From: Pseudoalteromonas piscicida
Lineage (GTDB): Bacteria; Pseudomonadota; Gammaproteobacteria; Enterobacterales; Alteromonadaceae
NCBI RefSeq assembly: GCF_000238315.3
Contig: NZ_CP011924.1
Span: 1,838,501 to 1,902,500, forward strand
Direction: 5' to 3'
DNA length: 64,000 nucleotides
Numbering within the stretch: the stretch's first letter is position 1; every line of letters begins with the position of its first letter. The position numbers were made by a program, and so were the translations under genes. A model generated the notes under the pieces. That model did not search any database, was not told the origin of the DNA, and worked only from the letters and a program-made list of their open reading frames with translations. Positions 24,741-34,501 of this stretch are shown here, in pieces.

Positions 24741-25508
24741 CTAGCCACAAGCTTGGCCATTCTCTTGCTGAAATTCAGCAAGTAATGCCGCCTGCTCCTC
24801 AGTCAGAGCTAGGTTACGCAACAAGTCAGGACGACGTTGCCAAGTTCTACCCAAAGACTGCTTTAAGCGCCATTTGGCTATTTCTTGGTGGTTTCCGCTG
24901 AGTAATACAGCAGGCACCTGTTTATCATCCAATGTTTCCGGCCGGGTATAGTGAGGACAATCCAACAAGCCATCCGAAAATGAATCTTGCTCTGCTGATT
25001 GGTTATGACCTAACACACCTGGCACTAACCGCGCTACTGCATCGATTAATGTCATGGCAGGTAACTCACCACCACTCAGTATAAAATCGCCGATGGACCA
25101 CTCTTCGTCTATATAAGACTCGATGATCCGCTCATCAATACCTTCATAACGACCCGCTACTAAAATCAACTTTTCAGAGTGCGCCAATTCAGTCGCACCT
25201 TGTTGATCTAGCTTTCGCCCTTGAGGGGACATATAAATTACTTTAGCGCCTTCTCCTGCTGCCGCTTTGGCATCAAGAATAGCTTTTTTGAGAGGCTCAA
25301 CCATCATTAACATTCCCGGGCCACCACCATAAGGGCGGTCATCCACGGTTCTATGTTTATCAGTGGCGTAGTCTCTCGGGTTCCAACAATTAAACTCAAT
25401 CAAGCCGTTTTTCACAGCTCGACCCGTTACGCCTTGCTGAGTTATCGCATCAAACATGTCAGGAAAAAGTGAAACCACTCCAACCCATAGCTTTTGCTGA
25501 TCGCTCAT
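24741..25508 (-). CDS. trmD: tRNA (guanine37-N1)-methyltransferase
   Basis: 255 residues from the ATG at 25508, which overlaps the rimM stop by one base (TAATG). Family motifs: [44 protein letters not shown] and [18 protein letters not shown], the last forming the trefoil-knot SAM site. The enzyme methylates G37 of tRNAs that read CNN codons and prevents +1 frameshifting. The operon position is as in E. coli. Confidence 0.98.
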   Translation of the reverse strand: MSDQQKLWVGVVSLFPDMFDAITQQGVTGRAVKNGLIEFNCWNPRDYATDKHRTVDDRPYGGGPGMLMMVEPLKKAILDAKAAAGEGAKVIYMSPQGRKLDQQGATELAHSEKLILVAGRYEGIDERIIESYIDEEWSIGDFILSGGELPAMTLIDAVARLVPGVLGHNQSAEQDSFSDGLLDCPHYTRPETLDDKQVPAVLLSGNHQEIAKWRLKQSLGRTWQRRPDLLRNLALTEEQAALLAEFQQENGQACG

Positions 25509-26041
25509 TAAAACGCTGGATCCCAATCTACCGTAATTTTTCTCTCGTCATGATTAATATCCGAAATAACAGAGTCTGTTAAGAATGGAATTAATCTTTC
25601 CGATTGGCCAAATGCATCTTTTTTGTTTGCTTTCACAACCAAAACGTCATTTGAACCAGTCTCCATCAAGTCATCAACTATGCCTAAGTCGTAACCTTTA
25701 TCGGTTACTACTGACATGCCGATGAGATCTCGCCAATAAAACTCCCCTTCAGGTAATTCAGGAAGCTGCTCAGCATAAACAGCGATTTCAGCATTGGTAT
25801 AAGCCACTGCTTCGTCTCTGTCGTTTACCTGTGCAAATTTAGCGATATATCCCTTGTTGTGACGACGCCAGTCGCTCACTTCAAGGTTTTGCCATTTACC
25901 TTGTTGCCCTATCAACCATGGGCTGAAATCGAAGATCCCTTGGGGATCGTCAGTAAATGAATGCACCTTAAGCCAACCCTTGATGCCATAAGGAGCACCA
26001 AGCTTACCAACAACGATTGTCGAGGTTTTACTTTGACTCAT
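25508..26041 (-). CDS. rimM: 16S rRNA processing/ribosome maturation factor RimM
   Basis: 177 residues. The N-terminal RimM domain begins [28 protein letters not shown]-barrel domain follows from about residue 98 ([22 protein letters not shown]) and ends in a conserved region with [13 protein letters not shown] and VDWDPAF. RimM binds S19 and assists assembly of the 30S head. It is translationally coupled to trmD and starts 17 bases after rpsP. Confidence 0.97.
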   Translation of the reverse strand: MSQSKTSTIVVGKLGAPYGIKGWLKVHSFTDDPQGIFDFSPWLIGQQGKWQNLEVSDWRRHNKGYIAKFAQVNDRDEAVAYTNAEIAVYAEQLPELPEGEFYWRDLIGMSVVTDKGYDLGIVDDLMETGSNDVLVVKANKKDAFGQSERLIPFLTDSVISDINHDERKITVDWDPAF

Positions 26042-26058
26042 GGTTACACTTACGCCTA

Positions 26059-26307
26059 TTAAGCCGCTTTACGAGCGTCTTTAACCAGCTTCGCAACACG
26101 ATCTGAAAGAGCTGCACCTTGACCTACCCAGTGATCAACACGAGATAAATCTAAACGTACTTTTTCTTCCTGACCTGCAGCGATAGGGTTAAAGAAACCT
26201 ACCTTCTCGATGAAACGACCGTCACGCGAGAAACGGCTATCCGCAACCACGATTTGATAGAATGGACGCTTTTTAGCGCCGCCACGTTGCAAACGAATAG
26301 TTACCAT
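26059..26307 (-). CDS. rpsP: 30S ribosomal protein S16
   Basis: 82 residues, the usual length. It begins [23 protein letters not shown] and continues with [13 protein letters not shown] and [19 protein letters not shown]. It is the first gene of the operon. In E. coli the gene upstream is ffh, in the same orientation; here a tannase-family gene on the other strand separates them. Confidence 0.98.
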   Translation of the reverse strand: MVTIRLQRGGAKKRPFYQIVVADSRFSRDGRFIEKVGFFNPIAAGQEEKVRLDLSRVDHWVGQGAALSDRVAKLVKDARKAA

Positions 26308-26375
26308 ACCGTCCTCTACATAGATTGACTGTTTTCATTAATAAGTTTGTACTTCCCATTACGGGAAGCTCGGGC

Positions 26376-26403
26376 ATTTTACGCATTTTCACGCGCAATG
26401 CAA
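26376..26403 (-). promoter_or_regulatory. Candidate promoter of the rpsP operon
   Basis: On the minus strand, TTGCAT (26398-26403) and TAAAAT (26376-26381) are 16 bases apart. GCCCGAGC follows the -10, a GC-rich discriminator typical of stringently controlled ribosomal promoters. The leader would contain a small hairpin (CTTCCC/GGGAAG at 26352-26368). Confidence 0.5.
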
Positions 26404-26564
26404 GTTAATTCCAAAGTTGATGCTTTATTAGGCCCTGCTACAAAAATTACCGCTGAAGTTTCGCACGCCACATTCGTCCCAATAGTGGTACAAAAAATTG
26501 ACTTTTTCAGCACTGCTGGAAAGTCGAAAGTCCCTGTTGTTTCATTTATAAGGAAAGCACACAT

Positions 26565-28223
26565 ATGAACCAAATGCGCAAAGCAAAACGTTCAATTAAA
26601 CATCTACTTCTAGGTATTCCATTCTTTTCTTTTGCGCTCGTTGCTACTTCAACACTTGCAGCAAACAATGAAGAAATAACGGCTTGTAAACTGTTACGTT
26701 TTGGCGACTTCTCGCAGCTAGAGCAAGGTAATGCTGCAATGAGTATCACCAACGCAGAATATGTACCAAGCCAAACCCTAGATGCCGACACCGAACTCTG
26801 GACTTATAAGTATAGTCGCCTATTGGGTGCACCTATACCAAAAGGAACAAACTCTTTACCTGAGCACTGTTTGGTTGAAGGCTATGCCGCACCGACGATA
26901 CGTTTTCAGCTTAGGTTACCAATGGACCAAGTTTGGAACCAACGTTTCTTGCTCAATGCCTGTATGGGCTTTTGTGGCGAAGTATCGAACTACCCAACGA
27001 TGGCTGGCGTTATGCGCAATTACGCGACCATGTCTCATGATGGCGGCCATACCGCTGCTGGATTCGATGGTTTGTGGGCTAAAAACAATGTGCCGTTAAG
27101 AGAAGACTTCGCCTATAGAGCGAACCATGTGGTTGCTGTTGCAGCAAAAGCGGTTATTGAGCGTTTTTATAGTAAGCAACTTAAGTACTCATTTATATCG
27201 GGTTGTTCGAAAGGAGGTCATGCAGGGATAATGGCCGCAAAGCGTTACCCAAATGATTTTGATGGCGTGATTGCCAGAGGACCGACGATTAATTACACCA
27301 AAGTCAACCTAGTCAACTGCATGGATAATGCAAAAGCTATTTTGGATGAAAACGATAACGCACTGCTCGATGCAAGCTACACTGACTTTATTTCACAGGC
27401 CGTCATGCAAGCTTGTGATCATAAAGATGGCTTAGTTGATGGATTAATAAGTGATCCTAGACGCTGCGATTTTGACCCGCAAACGCTCCTGTGCAGCCAC
27501 AACACAACGGGTAAATGCCTGACACCTCGCCAAGTCAACGCAATTAAGGAAATATATGCGCCATCCTACGACCAACAAGGCAACATCATTTATGGCGGCC
27601 TACCCTATGGCTCCGAACCTGAATGGACAGGTTGGTTGTTCCCTGAAGCACCGTTTATCAAGCCTTATCACTACTATGCTGCAACCGAGTATTTAAAGTA
27701 CTTGGCTTTTCCTCGAGAAAGATACAATCAAGGCAACTGGAGAGACTTTTCTTACAACAATGAGGTTGGCGAGCTTTCACCTATCTTAAGTTTTATGGAC
27801 GCCGATCACCCTGATCTCACTGGATTTAAAAATAGCGGTGGCAAAATGATTGTATTACATGGATGGTCAGACGCTGCGATACCTGCATATGCAACTATTG
27901 ATTGGTATGAGTCGGTTATCAACTATATGGGTAAAGACAACACCTACGACTTTGCTCGGCTATTCTTGCCACCAGGATTGGTGCATTGTGGTATCGAGGG
28001 ACCTGGCGCTGAAACCTTTGATGCCATCGCAGCGTTAGTGCATTGGCTTGATACAGGCATAGCACCGGATGCACTGATGACGCAAAAAGAAGATCCGCAG
28101 GGCAATATTCTTTTCACTCGCCCTGTTTACCCCTATCCACAAGAAGCCCAGTACATTGGTACAGGCGACCCGAAAAAAGCAGAAAACTTTAGGCCAATAG
28201 TGCCCAATTTTAAGAATAACTAA
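26565..28223 (+). CDS. Secreted tannase/feruloyl esterase family hydrolase
   Basis: 552 residues. A signal peptide precedes TLAANNEE, cleaved near residue 33. The alpha/beta-hydrolase core shows the CS-D-HC arrangement that defines the tannase/feruloyl esterase family: Cys-Ser in SGCSKGGHAG (about 208-217), the acid in GWSDAAIPAY, and His-Cys in LVHCG. The two cysteines flanking the catalytic Ser and His form a disulfide in known members. Such enzymes hydrolyse esters of gallic or hydroxycinnamic acids, as in plant or algal polyphenols. The gene has its own ribosome site (AAGGAAAG) and is opposite in direction to its neighbours rpsP and ffh, so it is an insertion in a conserved block. The substrate is unknown. 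Confidence 0.88.
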   Translation: MNQMRKAKRSIKHLLLGIPFFSFALVATSTLAANNEEITACKLLRFGDFSQLEQGNAAMSITNAEYVPSQTLDADTELWTYKYSRLLGAPIPKGTNSLPEHCLVEGYAAPTIRFQLRLPMDQVWNQRFLLNACMGFCGEVSNYPTMAGVMRNYATMSHDGGHTAAGFDGLWAKNNVPLREDFAYRANHVVAVAAKAVIERFYSKQLKYSFISGCSKGGHAGIMAAKRYPNDFDGVIARGPTINYTKVNLVNCMDNAKAILDENDNALLDASYTDFISQAVMQACDHKDGLVDGLISDPRRCDFDPQTLLCSHNTTGKCLTPRQVNAIKEIYAPSYDQQGNIIYGGLPYGSEPEWTGWLFPEAPFIKPYHYYAATEYLKYLAFPRERYNQGNWRDFSYNNEVGELSPILSFMDADHPDLTGFKNSGGKMIVLHGWSDAAIPAYATIDWYESVINYMGKDNTYDFARLFLPPGLVHCGIEGPGAETFDAIAALVHWLDTGIAPDALMTQKEDPQGNILFTRPVYPYPQEAQYIGTGDPKKAENFRPIVPNFKNN

Positions 28224-28232
28224 GTAAACAAA

Positions 28233-28256
28233 AAGGCAAGCCCCATGGCTTGCCTT
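28233..28256. terminator. Bidirectional terminator between the tannase gene and ffh
   Basis: Ten-base arms AAGGCAAGCC and GGCTTGCCTT flank a four-base loop. It lies between two convergent genes, with A residues before and TTCACATT after on the plus strand; on the minus strand TTTTTGTTTAC follows the stem. Confidence 0.8.
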
Positions 28257-28282
28257 CACATTATACAAACTATAAAACGGTG

Positions 28283-29662
28283 TTAGAACTTAGGCCCACC
28301 GCCACCGAACATGCCCGGTGGCATCATGCCTTTCATGTTCTTCATCATTTTCATCATGCCGCCTTTGCCTTTCATCTTCTTCATCATCTTCTGCATTTGG
28401 GTAAATTGCTTCAGCAACTTATTAATGTCTTGTACTTGCGTACCAGAACCCGCAGCGATACGCTTTTTACGCGAGCCTTTGATGATTTCAGGACGTGCAC
28501 GCTCTTTAGGCGTCATTGAGCTTATGATGGCTTCCATTTGGTTAAAGGTCTTGTCGTTTACTTGACCTTTTACTGCATCCGGCAAGTTCGACATACCAGG
28601 CAGCTTTTCCATCATCGACATCATACCGCCCATGTTTTTCATCTGGCGCAGCTGTTCAGCAAAATCTTCCAGTGTAAAACCATCGCCTTTAAAGACTTTC
28701 TCAGCCACTTTTTGGGCTTTGTCTTTATCGACTTTCATTTCGACTTCTTCAATAAGCGACAGTACATCGCCCATACCTAGAATTCGAGATGCAACACGGT
28801 CTGGGTGGAATGGCTCTAAGGCATCCGTTCTTTCACCCACACCGATAAACTTAATGGGCTTACCAGTAATATGGCGAATAGACAGTGCCGCACCACCGCG
28901 CGCATCACCATCCGTTTTAGTTAAGATAACACCGCTGAGTGGCAGCGCTTCATCGAACGCTTTTGCTGTATTTGCAGCATCCTGACCTGTCATTGAGTCA
29001 ACAACAAATAAGGTTTCAATTGGGTTAATCGCCGCGTGTAAATCTTTGATTTCATCCATCATGTCTGCATCTACGTGCAAACGACCTGCGGTATCCACAA
29101 GTACCACATCAATGAACTTTTTCTTCGCGTGAGAAATAGCACCCGTTGCGATATCTACCGGCTTTTGTGAAATATCACTGGGGAAGAACTCGACGTCAAC
29201 CTCTGCTGCTAACGTTTCAAGCTGTTTGATAGCCGCTGGACGATACACGTCAGCACTCACCACCAACACAGATTTCTTTTTGCGCTCTTTAAGGAATTTA
29301 GCCAGCTTACCAACACTGGTGGTTTTACCCGCACCTTGAAGACCTGCCATCATCACGACAGCTGGCGGCTGCGCGTTTAGGTTCAGCTCTTCGTTGGCCT
29401 CACCCATCGACTTTTCAAGTTCTTCACGAACAATCTTGATGAAAACCTGGCCTGGGCTCAGACTCTTTGTGACTTCTACACCAACCGCGCGTTCTTTTAC
29501 TTGTTTTACAAAGTCGCGCACAACTGGCAAGGCAACGTCAGCCTCAAGCAATGCCATGCGTACTTCACGGAGTGTTTCTTTAATATTGTCTTCAGTTAGT
29601 CGGCCACGGCCACTGATGTTTTTAAGCGTTTTTCCTAAACGCTCTTGGAGGTTTTCAAACAT
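28283..29662 (-). CDS. ffh: Signal recognition particle protein Ffh
   Basis: 459 residues. N domain at 1-90 (MFENLQERLGKTLKNISGRG). The G domain has G1 GLQGAGKTTSVGKLA, G2/G3 VDTAGRLHVD and G4 TKTDGDARGGAAL. The M domain at about 300-455 is Met-rich (MKNMGGMMSMMEKLPGM, GKGGMMKMMKNMKGMMPPG) and carries the 4.5S RNA-binding stretch ARPEIIKGSRKKRIAAGSG. It targets inner-membrane proteins co-translationally to FtsY. It is divergent from ypjD, as in E. coli. Confidence 0.98.
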   Translation of the reverse strand: MFENLQERLGKTLKNISGRGRLTEDNIKETLREVRMALLEADVALPVVRDFVKQVKERAVGVEVTKSLSPGQVFIKIVREELEKSMGEANEELNLNAQPPAVVMMAGLQGAGKTTSVGKLAKFLKERKKKSVLVVSADVYRPAAIKQLETLAAEVDVEFFPSDISQKPVDIATGAISHAKKKFIDVVLVDTAGRLHVDADMMDEIKDLHAAINPIETLFVVDSMTGQDAANTAKAFDEALPLSGVILTKTDGDARGGAALSIRHITGKPIKFIGVGERTDALEPFHPDRVASRILGMGDVLSLIEEVEMKVDKDKAQKVAEKVFKGDGFTLEDFAEQLRQMKNMGGMMSMMEKLPGMSNLPDAVKGQVNDKTFNQMEAIISSMTPKERARPEIIKGSRKKRIAAGSGTQVQDINKLLKQFTQMQKMMKKMKGKGGMMKMMKNMKGMMPPGMFGGGGPKF

Positions 29663-29869
29663 GTATCGGTTCCAAAATCTCGAAATTGTCGGGCATTATA
29701 CTGATATGCGAGCCACTAATACAGTATTCAAGCCGATTGTTCTGCTTTTTACGCTTTCGCTGAACGAAAATAAGAATAAGTTAACGGATTGAGATAAAAC
29801 CCTATGCAAGTGGATAGGCTTTAAATACAATAGCTAAAAAAGGAAAGCAAAAATTAGGCACTTATTTTT

Positions 29870-30676
29870 ATGTTGATTATTAGCTTGTCATTAATCGCCT
29901 GTCTCTTTTACATCATGGCCACCAGCCATGTTTTATCGCGCTTATTTGACAAACAAGGTCCAGATCAAAAGAAAACCTTAATATTAAGCACCGTCGCCAT
30001 TTTGACTCATATGCTAGTGTTGGTGAATTCAGTGTTTACGCATCAAGGACAAGATCTCAGTACCGTCAACGTTGCCTTGTTAACCTGTTGGGTTATCGTT
30101 GTTTCTGTAACGACCGTATCTTTACGCTTCCCTGCAACATTATTGCTGCCCGTGGTGTATGGCTTCGCCGCTATTTTGTTATTAGCAAGCCTATTTATTC
30201 CACACCATATTATTATGCACACAATAAACATAGATATTGGTCTCGTTTTACATATTTCACTTTCTTTGTTGGCTTACTGTGTACTTATCATCGCCACACT
30301 CTACGCCATTCAATTTATGTTTATTGATAAACGTCTAAAACAGCGGGATTTGGCGATTATGACCAGCCATCTACCGCCACTTATGCAAGTGGAAAGGCAG
30401 CTTTATCAGCTGTTATTTGTAGGCACAGGTTTATTAACACTGGCATTGGCATCCGGTTTTTACTTTTTAGACGGTATGTTCGCCAAAGAGACTATTCACA
30501 AAACCATTTTATCTATCGTTGCATGGCTTATTTATGTCGTCGTCGCCTTTGGGCATAAGCAGTTCGGCTGGCGCGGTAAGTCTGTGGTGATTTCAATCAT
30601 AGCGGCTTCTGGCATCGTGACTTTAGGTTACTTTGGTAGTCGCTTTATACAAGAAGTGATTTTAGGCAGGTTTTAA
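29870..30676 (+). CDS. ypjD: CcsA/ResC-like inner-membrane protein YpjD
   Basis: 268 residues with about eight membrane helices. It shows the cytochrome c assembly family features: VLVNSVFTHQGQDLS near the start, an aromatic-rich pattern, and histidines at the ends of helices (ILTHMLVL, LHISLSLLAY). It is equivalent to E. coli YpjD, which lies divergent from ffh and ahead of yfjD, the same arrangement as here. The exact function is unknown; other members of the family handle haem for cytochrome c maturation. Confidence 0.9.
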   Translation: MLIISLSLIACLFYIMATSHVLSRLFDKQGPDQKKTLILSTVAILTHMLVLVNSVFTHQGQDLSTVNVALLTCWVIVVSVTTVSLRFPATLLLPVVYGFAAILLLASLFIPHHIIMHTINIDIGLVLHISLSLLAYCVLIIATLYAIQFMFIDKRLKQRDLAIMTSHLPPLMQVERQLYQLLFVGTGLLTLALASGFYFLDGMFAKETIHKTILSIVAWLIYVVVAFGHKQFGWRGKSVVISIIAASGIVTLGYFGSRFIQEVILGRF

Positions 30677-30744
30677 ACTTTAACTTGACTATCGTAACTC
30701 ACTAACGCTTAATACTCTTTCGTAAGTAAAAAAGGGATCCACTG

Positions 30745-32004
30745 TTGGAAGACATATCGACCAGCGCCTTGTTTATCATACTCGGCGTGCTCATTTTGAT
30801 GTCGGCTTATTTTTCTAGTTCAGAAACCGGTATCATGTCAATCAACCGTATTCGTCTACGCCATCTTGAAAAAGAGAATCACCGTGGTGCGAAGCGTGTA
30901 AGTAACCTTCTTAACCGTCCTGACAGACTGATTGGTCTGATCCTGATCGGAAATAACCTCGTCAATATTGCCGCTGCGCAAGTGGCTACCATCATTGGAC
31001 TGCGCCTGTATGGCGATATGGGTATCGCAGTAGCTACCTTTGGTCTCACACTTGTGGTTCTTATCTTCGCTGAAGTCACACCTAAGACTCTCGCAGCTTT
31101 ATACCCCGAGAAAGTCGCGTTCCCAAGCTCTGTTATCCTCAAAGTATTGTTGAAGGTCTTGTTCCCTTTGGTTGTGGCAACCAACTGGATCACCAATGGT
31201 ATGTTGCGATTGGTCGGGATCACACCACAAGAGATTGAAGAGCACAGCCTAAGTAAAGAAGAATTAAAAACCGTGGTAAATGAGTCAAGCGCTATGCTGC
31301 CCTCAAACCACCAAAACATGCTCACTTCTATCTTAGACTTGGATCACGTGACCGTGGAAGACATTATGATCCCACGCAGTGAGATCAATGCGATAGATAT
31401 CAATGACGAGTGGAAAGATATTGCTCGCCAGCTCACGAATGCGCAGCACACCCGAGTGCTACTTTACCGTGACCAAATTGATGATGCGGTTGGTTTTATT
31501 TACGCTCGTGATGCGCTACGCCTACTGACAAAAGAGCAGTTTGATAAGCCGTCACTACTGCGTGCGGTAAGAGAGATTTACTATGTACCAGAGAATACCT
31601 CGCTCAATACACAGCTGATCAAATTCCAAGAAGCCAAAGAGCGCATTGGTCTTGTTGTTGATGAGTATGGTGACATTCAAGGTCTGGTTACGCTCGAAGA
31701 TATTCTTGAAGAAGTCGTAGGTGACTTTACCACTACGCAGACGCGTGCGCCGAGCGAAGACGTAAACATGCAGCGTGATGGCTCAGTTATGGTTGACGGC
31801 AGTGTAAACGTGCGTGACTTAAATAAAGAAATGAGTTGGGACTTACCTACCGAAGGTCCTAAAACCCTCAGTGGTCTGATTGTAGAGCACCTTGAGGATA
31901 TTCCAGATGCGCCTCTTGGCTTAACGATTTCTGGTTATAAGATGGAAGTCATTGAGATCAAAGAAAACATGATCAAGATGGTGAAAATTTCTTCTAGCTC
32001 TTAA
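30745..32004 (+). CDS. yfjD: CNNM/CorC-family membrane protein (DUF21-CBS-CorC_HlyC)
   Basis: 419 residues. The start is TTG at 30745, about 10 bases after AAAGGG; the N-terminus LEDISTSALFIIL aligns with E. coli YfjD. Domains: DUF21 membrane region at about 1-190 (SSSETGIMSINRIRLRHL, IGNNLVNIAAAQ, FAEVTPKTLAALYPEKVA), two CBS motifs at about 200-335 (ITEDIMIPRSE-like VEDIMIPRSEI, VDEYGDIQGLVTLEDILEEVVGD) and the C-terminal CorC_HlyC domain. Related proteins move or regulate magnesium or cobalt ions. It pairs with ypjD as in E. coli. Confidence 0.92.
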   Translation: MEDISTSALFIILGVLILMSAYFSSSETGIMSINRIRLRHLEKENHRGAKRVSNLLNRPDRLIGLILIGNNLVNIAAAQVATIIGLRLYGDMGIAVATFGLTLVVLIFAEVTPKTLAALYPEKVAFPSSVILKVLLKVLFPLVVATNWITNGMLRLVGITPQEIEEHSLSKEELKTVVNESSAMLPSNHQNMLTSILDLDHVTVEDIMIPRSEINAIDINDEWKDIARQLTNAQHTRVLLYRDQIDDAVGFIYARDALRLLTKEQFDKPSLLRAVREIYYVPENTSLNTQLIKFQEAKERIGLVVDEYGDIQGLVTLEDILEEVVGDFTTTQTRAPSEDVNMQRDGSVMVDGSVNVRDLNKEMSWDLPTEGPKTLSGLIVEHLEDIPDAPLGLTISGYKMEVIEIKENMIKMVKISSSS

Positions 32005-32027
32005 GCAAGTAAAAGCTAAACTCAATT

Positions 32028-32056
32028 GCGGTGTTGAAAGTAACACCGCGGTTTAT
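32028..32056 (+). terminator. Terminator after the CorC-family gene
   Basis: Arms GCGGTGTT and AACACCGC with a six-base loop, then GGTTTATT. It lies between the convergent CorC-family gene and the lipoprotein gene. Confidence 0.6.
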
Positions 32057-32665
32057 TCAAGAAAAAATTCTCTCGAACCAGTTCTTATCTAAATCATCTT
32101 CACAGCGTTTAAGTTGAACGGCATAGCGCGCAGCACGATGCTTTACCTTATTTGCGACTTGCATTAACCATTTCTTATTTTTATACGTACCACGACGATA
32201 ACCGCCCCAGCCTTCATGATAATTGAGGTATTGTGCGTAAGCGTCCCATTTAGACACGCCGTTTACCTTGTGAGTCTTGTATACGAACCAAGCCATAAAA
32301 TCGATGGCGTCTTCAAAGTCATCGCGATCTGCACCTGAGTTTCCAGTTTCACGAATATAATCAGACCAGGTCGGAGTTTTGGCTTGAGAGTAGCCATAAG
32401 CAGAGCTCACTCTGCCAACAGGAATAAACCACAGGAAATATTCCATAGGAGGAGCCGCATCATGCCGAAAAGAACTTTCTTGGTACATCATACTCATCAG
32501 TACATGCTTTGGTGAGCCCCACTTTTCTTGAGCATCACAAGCGTCATAGTACCAATCTTCTTTTTCCTCAAAAATCTTACAAATATCATGAGGTTGTTTA
32601 GGTGGTGCAGTAGCACATCCGGATAAAACAGCGACGAGGCTAATTAAAATTAATTTTTTTTGCAT
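32057..32665 (-). CDS. Lytic transglycosylase-like (SLT fold) lipoprotein
   Basis: 202 residues. The lipoprotein signal is MQKKLILISLVAVLSGCA with the cysteine at 17. The catalytic-looking block is MSMMYQESSFRHDA, where the Glu matches the SLT-family general acid. SSAYGYSQAKTPTWSDY and YAQYLNYHEGWGGYRRG complete the goose-lysozyme-like fold. It probably cuts peptidoglycan glycan strands from the outer-membrane side of the periplasm. It is a single gene between two hairpins. A non-catalytic structural role cannot be excluded. Confidence 0.87.
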   Translation of the reverse strand: MQKKLILISLVAVLSGCATAPPKQPHDICKIFEEKEDWYYDACDAQEKWGSPKHVLMSMMYQESSFRHDAAPPMEYFLWFIPVGRVSSAYGYSQAKTPTWSDYIRETGNSGADRDDFEDAIDFMAWFVYKTHKVNGVSKWDAYAQYLNYHEGWGGYRRGTYKNKKWLMQVANKVKHRAARYAVQLKRCEDDLDKNWFERIFS

Positions 32666-32757
32666 TTTTTTCGAAACCTAATGAACTTTTACAATTTGCA
32701 TTGGTCTGAACTTATGAATGCAGCAGTTTAGCATTGTTTCATCCCTGAAATTTATTT

Positions 32758-32783
32758 GCGCAGCCTTATGGCTGCGCTTTTTT
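32758..32783 (+). terminator. Hairpin with T tract between gshA and the lipoprotein gene
   Basis: Eight-base arms GCGCAGCC and GGCTGCGC with loop TTAT, followed by TTTTTT on the plus strand. Both neighbouring genes run on the minus strand, where the stem is not followed by T residues. It may therefore act as a barrier to antisense transcription from the left, or end gshA transcripts weakly. Confidence 0.6.
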
Positions 32784-32795
32784 ATGCCTTGTGCA

Positions 32796-34373
32796 TTATG
32801 CCCTTGAAAAATAATCGTCAAGGAAAGCCGTGAAGTCTACCGTATCCGCAGCTCTAACCGCAGCCTCATCTTCGAAAGACTGACGTGCAAATGACTTCAG
32901 CGTATCTTCATCGTAATAACCGTATTTGATATCTTGATGAAGTTGCTTATATTTTTTCGCAAGTTCAATGCCCATTGAGCCTTGTTCTAAGGTACGACTC
33001 TTCAGTTGAGATAGCAACTGCCCAGAAAAAGTAAGTGCAGGTGTTTCAATTGACAACATTAATTTTTCCACTGTTGCCACATAAACTGATTTTTCGGTAC
33101 TCGCATCTAACATTTTTGCGACTTTGAGTAAGTCTGTAAAAATCTCCGTGCCCCACTGCTTCACACTCACAGGCTCACCCGCTTTACTCAGTTCAAGTGC
33201 TGTGCAGCGACCTTGGTTAACCACCTGATGTAAATTCTTACCAGCGAGCTTTTGCGCTTCAAAAGAAAGCTCCGGGCTTGGCTTTAGCAAACAATAGGTT
33301 AAGAACACATCGAGGAAGTGGATTTGCTCAAGACTCACACCAGTATGCTCGAATGGGTTAACATCCAACGCACGAATTTCGATATATTCGATACCACCAC
33401 GTTCAAGTGCTTGAGTCGGTGTTTCACCAGACTTGGCATTGCGTTTTGGTCTAATTGGTGAGTAGAACTCGTTTTCAATCTGTAAAATGTTGCGATTTAG
33501 CTGTTTTGGCTCTGCTGCTCGATAGTCTGGAATTTCATGATACAAGTCGGAGCGGCAACGAATGGCTTGTCGCAAGCCCGCAATATACTCATCCAGATCG
33601 TTATACATCACCTTAAGCGAGCTTTGTGCACTATTGGTATAACCTAAATCACCCAGTCTAAGTGCGGTGCCGTATTCAAGGTAGATGGAGCCATTTTCTA
33701 GCTTACTAAATGGCAAGTCGCTCTTTTTACCTTGCAAAAATGACGGACAAAGCGCAGGAGATGCGCCAAACAGGTAGCTTATCAGCCACATTTCACGCTT
33801 GAAATTACGAATAAGGCCTAAATACTGCTGGGAGATAAATGATTGTTGAGGGTTATCGTCTTCAGACATCACTTGCAGGCTTTGCCATACGGTCTCTGGA
33901 AATGAAATATTGAAGTGCACACCTGCAATGGCCTGCATCATGCTGCCATAACGGTTTTTCAGCCCTTCACGATAAAGCGTTTTCATTTTGCCGATATTAG
34001 AAGTGCCAAACTGCGCTAGGACAATATCTTCTTCGTCCTCAATAAAGCATGGCATCGACAAAGGCCACAGTAACTCATCACCCATGTTAGCCAAAGTAAA
34101 CTTCTGTAGATCAGAAAGTTGCGCTAATGTCTCTTGTGGGTCTTCACTCACTGGAGTGATAAATTCGAGTAGCGACTCAGAAAAATCAGTGGTGATATGA
34201 CCATTGGTCAGTGCGTGGCCCGTCTTTTCTGGATGCGGTGTTTTCGCTATTTTTCCCGACCCTTGGATCCGCAATGCCTCACGTTCGATACCTCTTTTGA
34301 TACCTTTGAAAACGCCGCGATGCGCGCCGTCAGACAATAAGTCCAGCTTAGTGTTTAAGTCTAATTGTTTCAA
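32796..34373 (-). CDS. gshA: Glutamate-cysteine ligase
   Basis: 525 residues if it starts at the TTG at 34373, five bases after GAGGAAG; a TTG 11 codons earlier would give 536. Family blocks: GIKRGIEREALRI, ITTDFSESLLEFITP, IAGVHFNISFPE, FGASPALCPSFL, LEYGTALRLGDLGYTN, and GGIEYIEIRALDVNPFEHTGVS near the C-terminal third. The enzyme joins glutamate and cysteine in the first and rate-limiting step of glutathione synthesis. A non-AUG start fits low expression. It stands alone; gshB is not in the window. Confidence 0.96.
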   Translation of the reverse strand: MKQLDLNTKLDLLSDGAHRGVFKGIKRGIEREALRIQGSGKIAKTPHPEKTGHALTNGHITTDFSESLLEFITPVSEDPQETLAQLSDLQKFTLANMGDELLWPLSMPCFIEDEEDIVLAQFGTSNIGKMKTLYREGLKNRYGSMMQAIAGVHFNISFPETVWQSLQVMSEDDNPQQSFISQQYLGLIRNFKREMWLISYLFGASPALCPSFLQGKKSDLPFSKLENGSIYLEYGTALRLGDLGYTNSAQSSLKVMYNDLDEYIAGLRQAIRCRSDLYHEIPDYRAAEPKQLNRNILQIENEFYSPIRPKRNAKSGETPTQALERGGIEYIEIRALDVNPFEHTGVSLEQIHFLDVFLTYCLLKPSPELSFEAQKLAGKNLHQVVNQGRCTALELSKAGEPVSVKQWGTEIFTDLLKVAKMLDASTEKSVYVATVEKLMLSIETPALTFSGQLLSQLKSRTLEQGSMGIELAKKYKQLHQDIKYGYYDEDTLKSFARQSFEDEAAVRAADTVDFTAFLDDYFSRA

Positions 34374-34501
34374 AAATTCTTCCTCGAACCTACAGGCCAA
34401 TTTCAAGTTTATGGGGTCGAAACCAAATTATACCAAGTGTATTCATTAAATGAGTGATTTAAACCGAGCAATCAATTTAAATACGGCTACTTTTAGTACA
34501 C

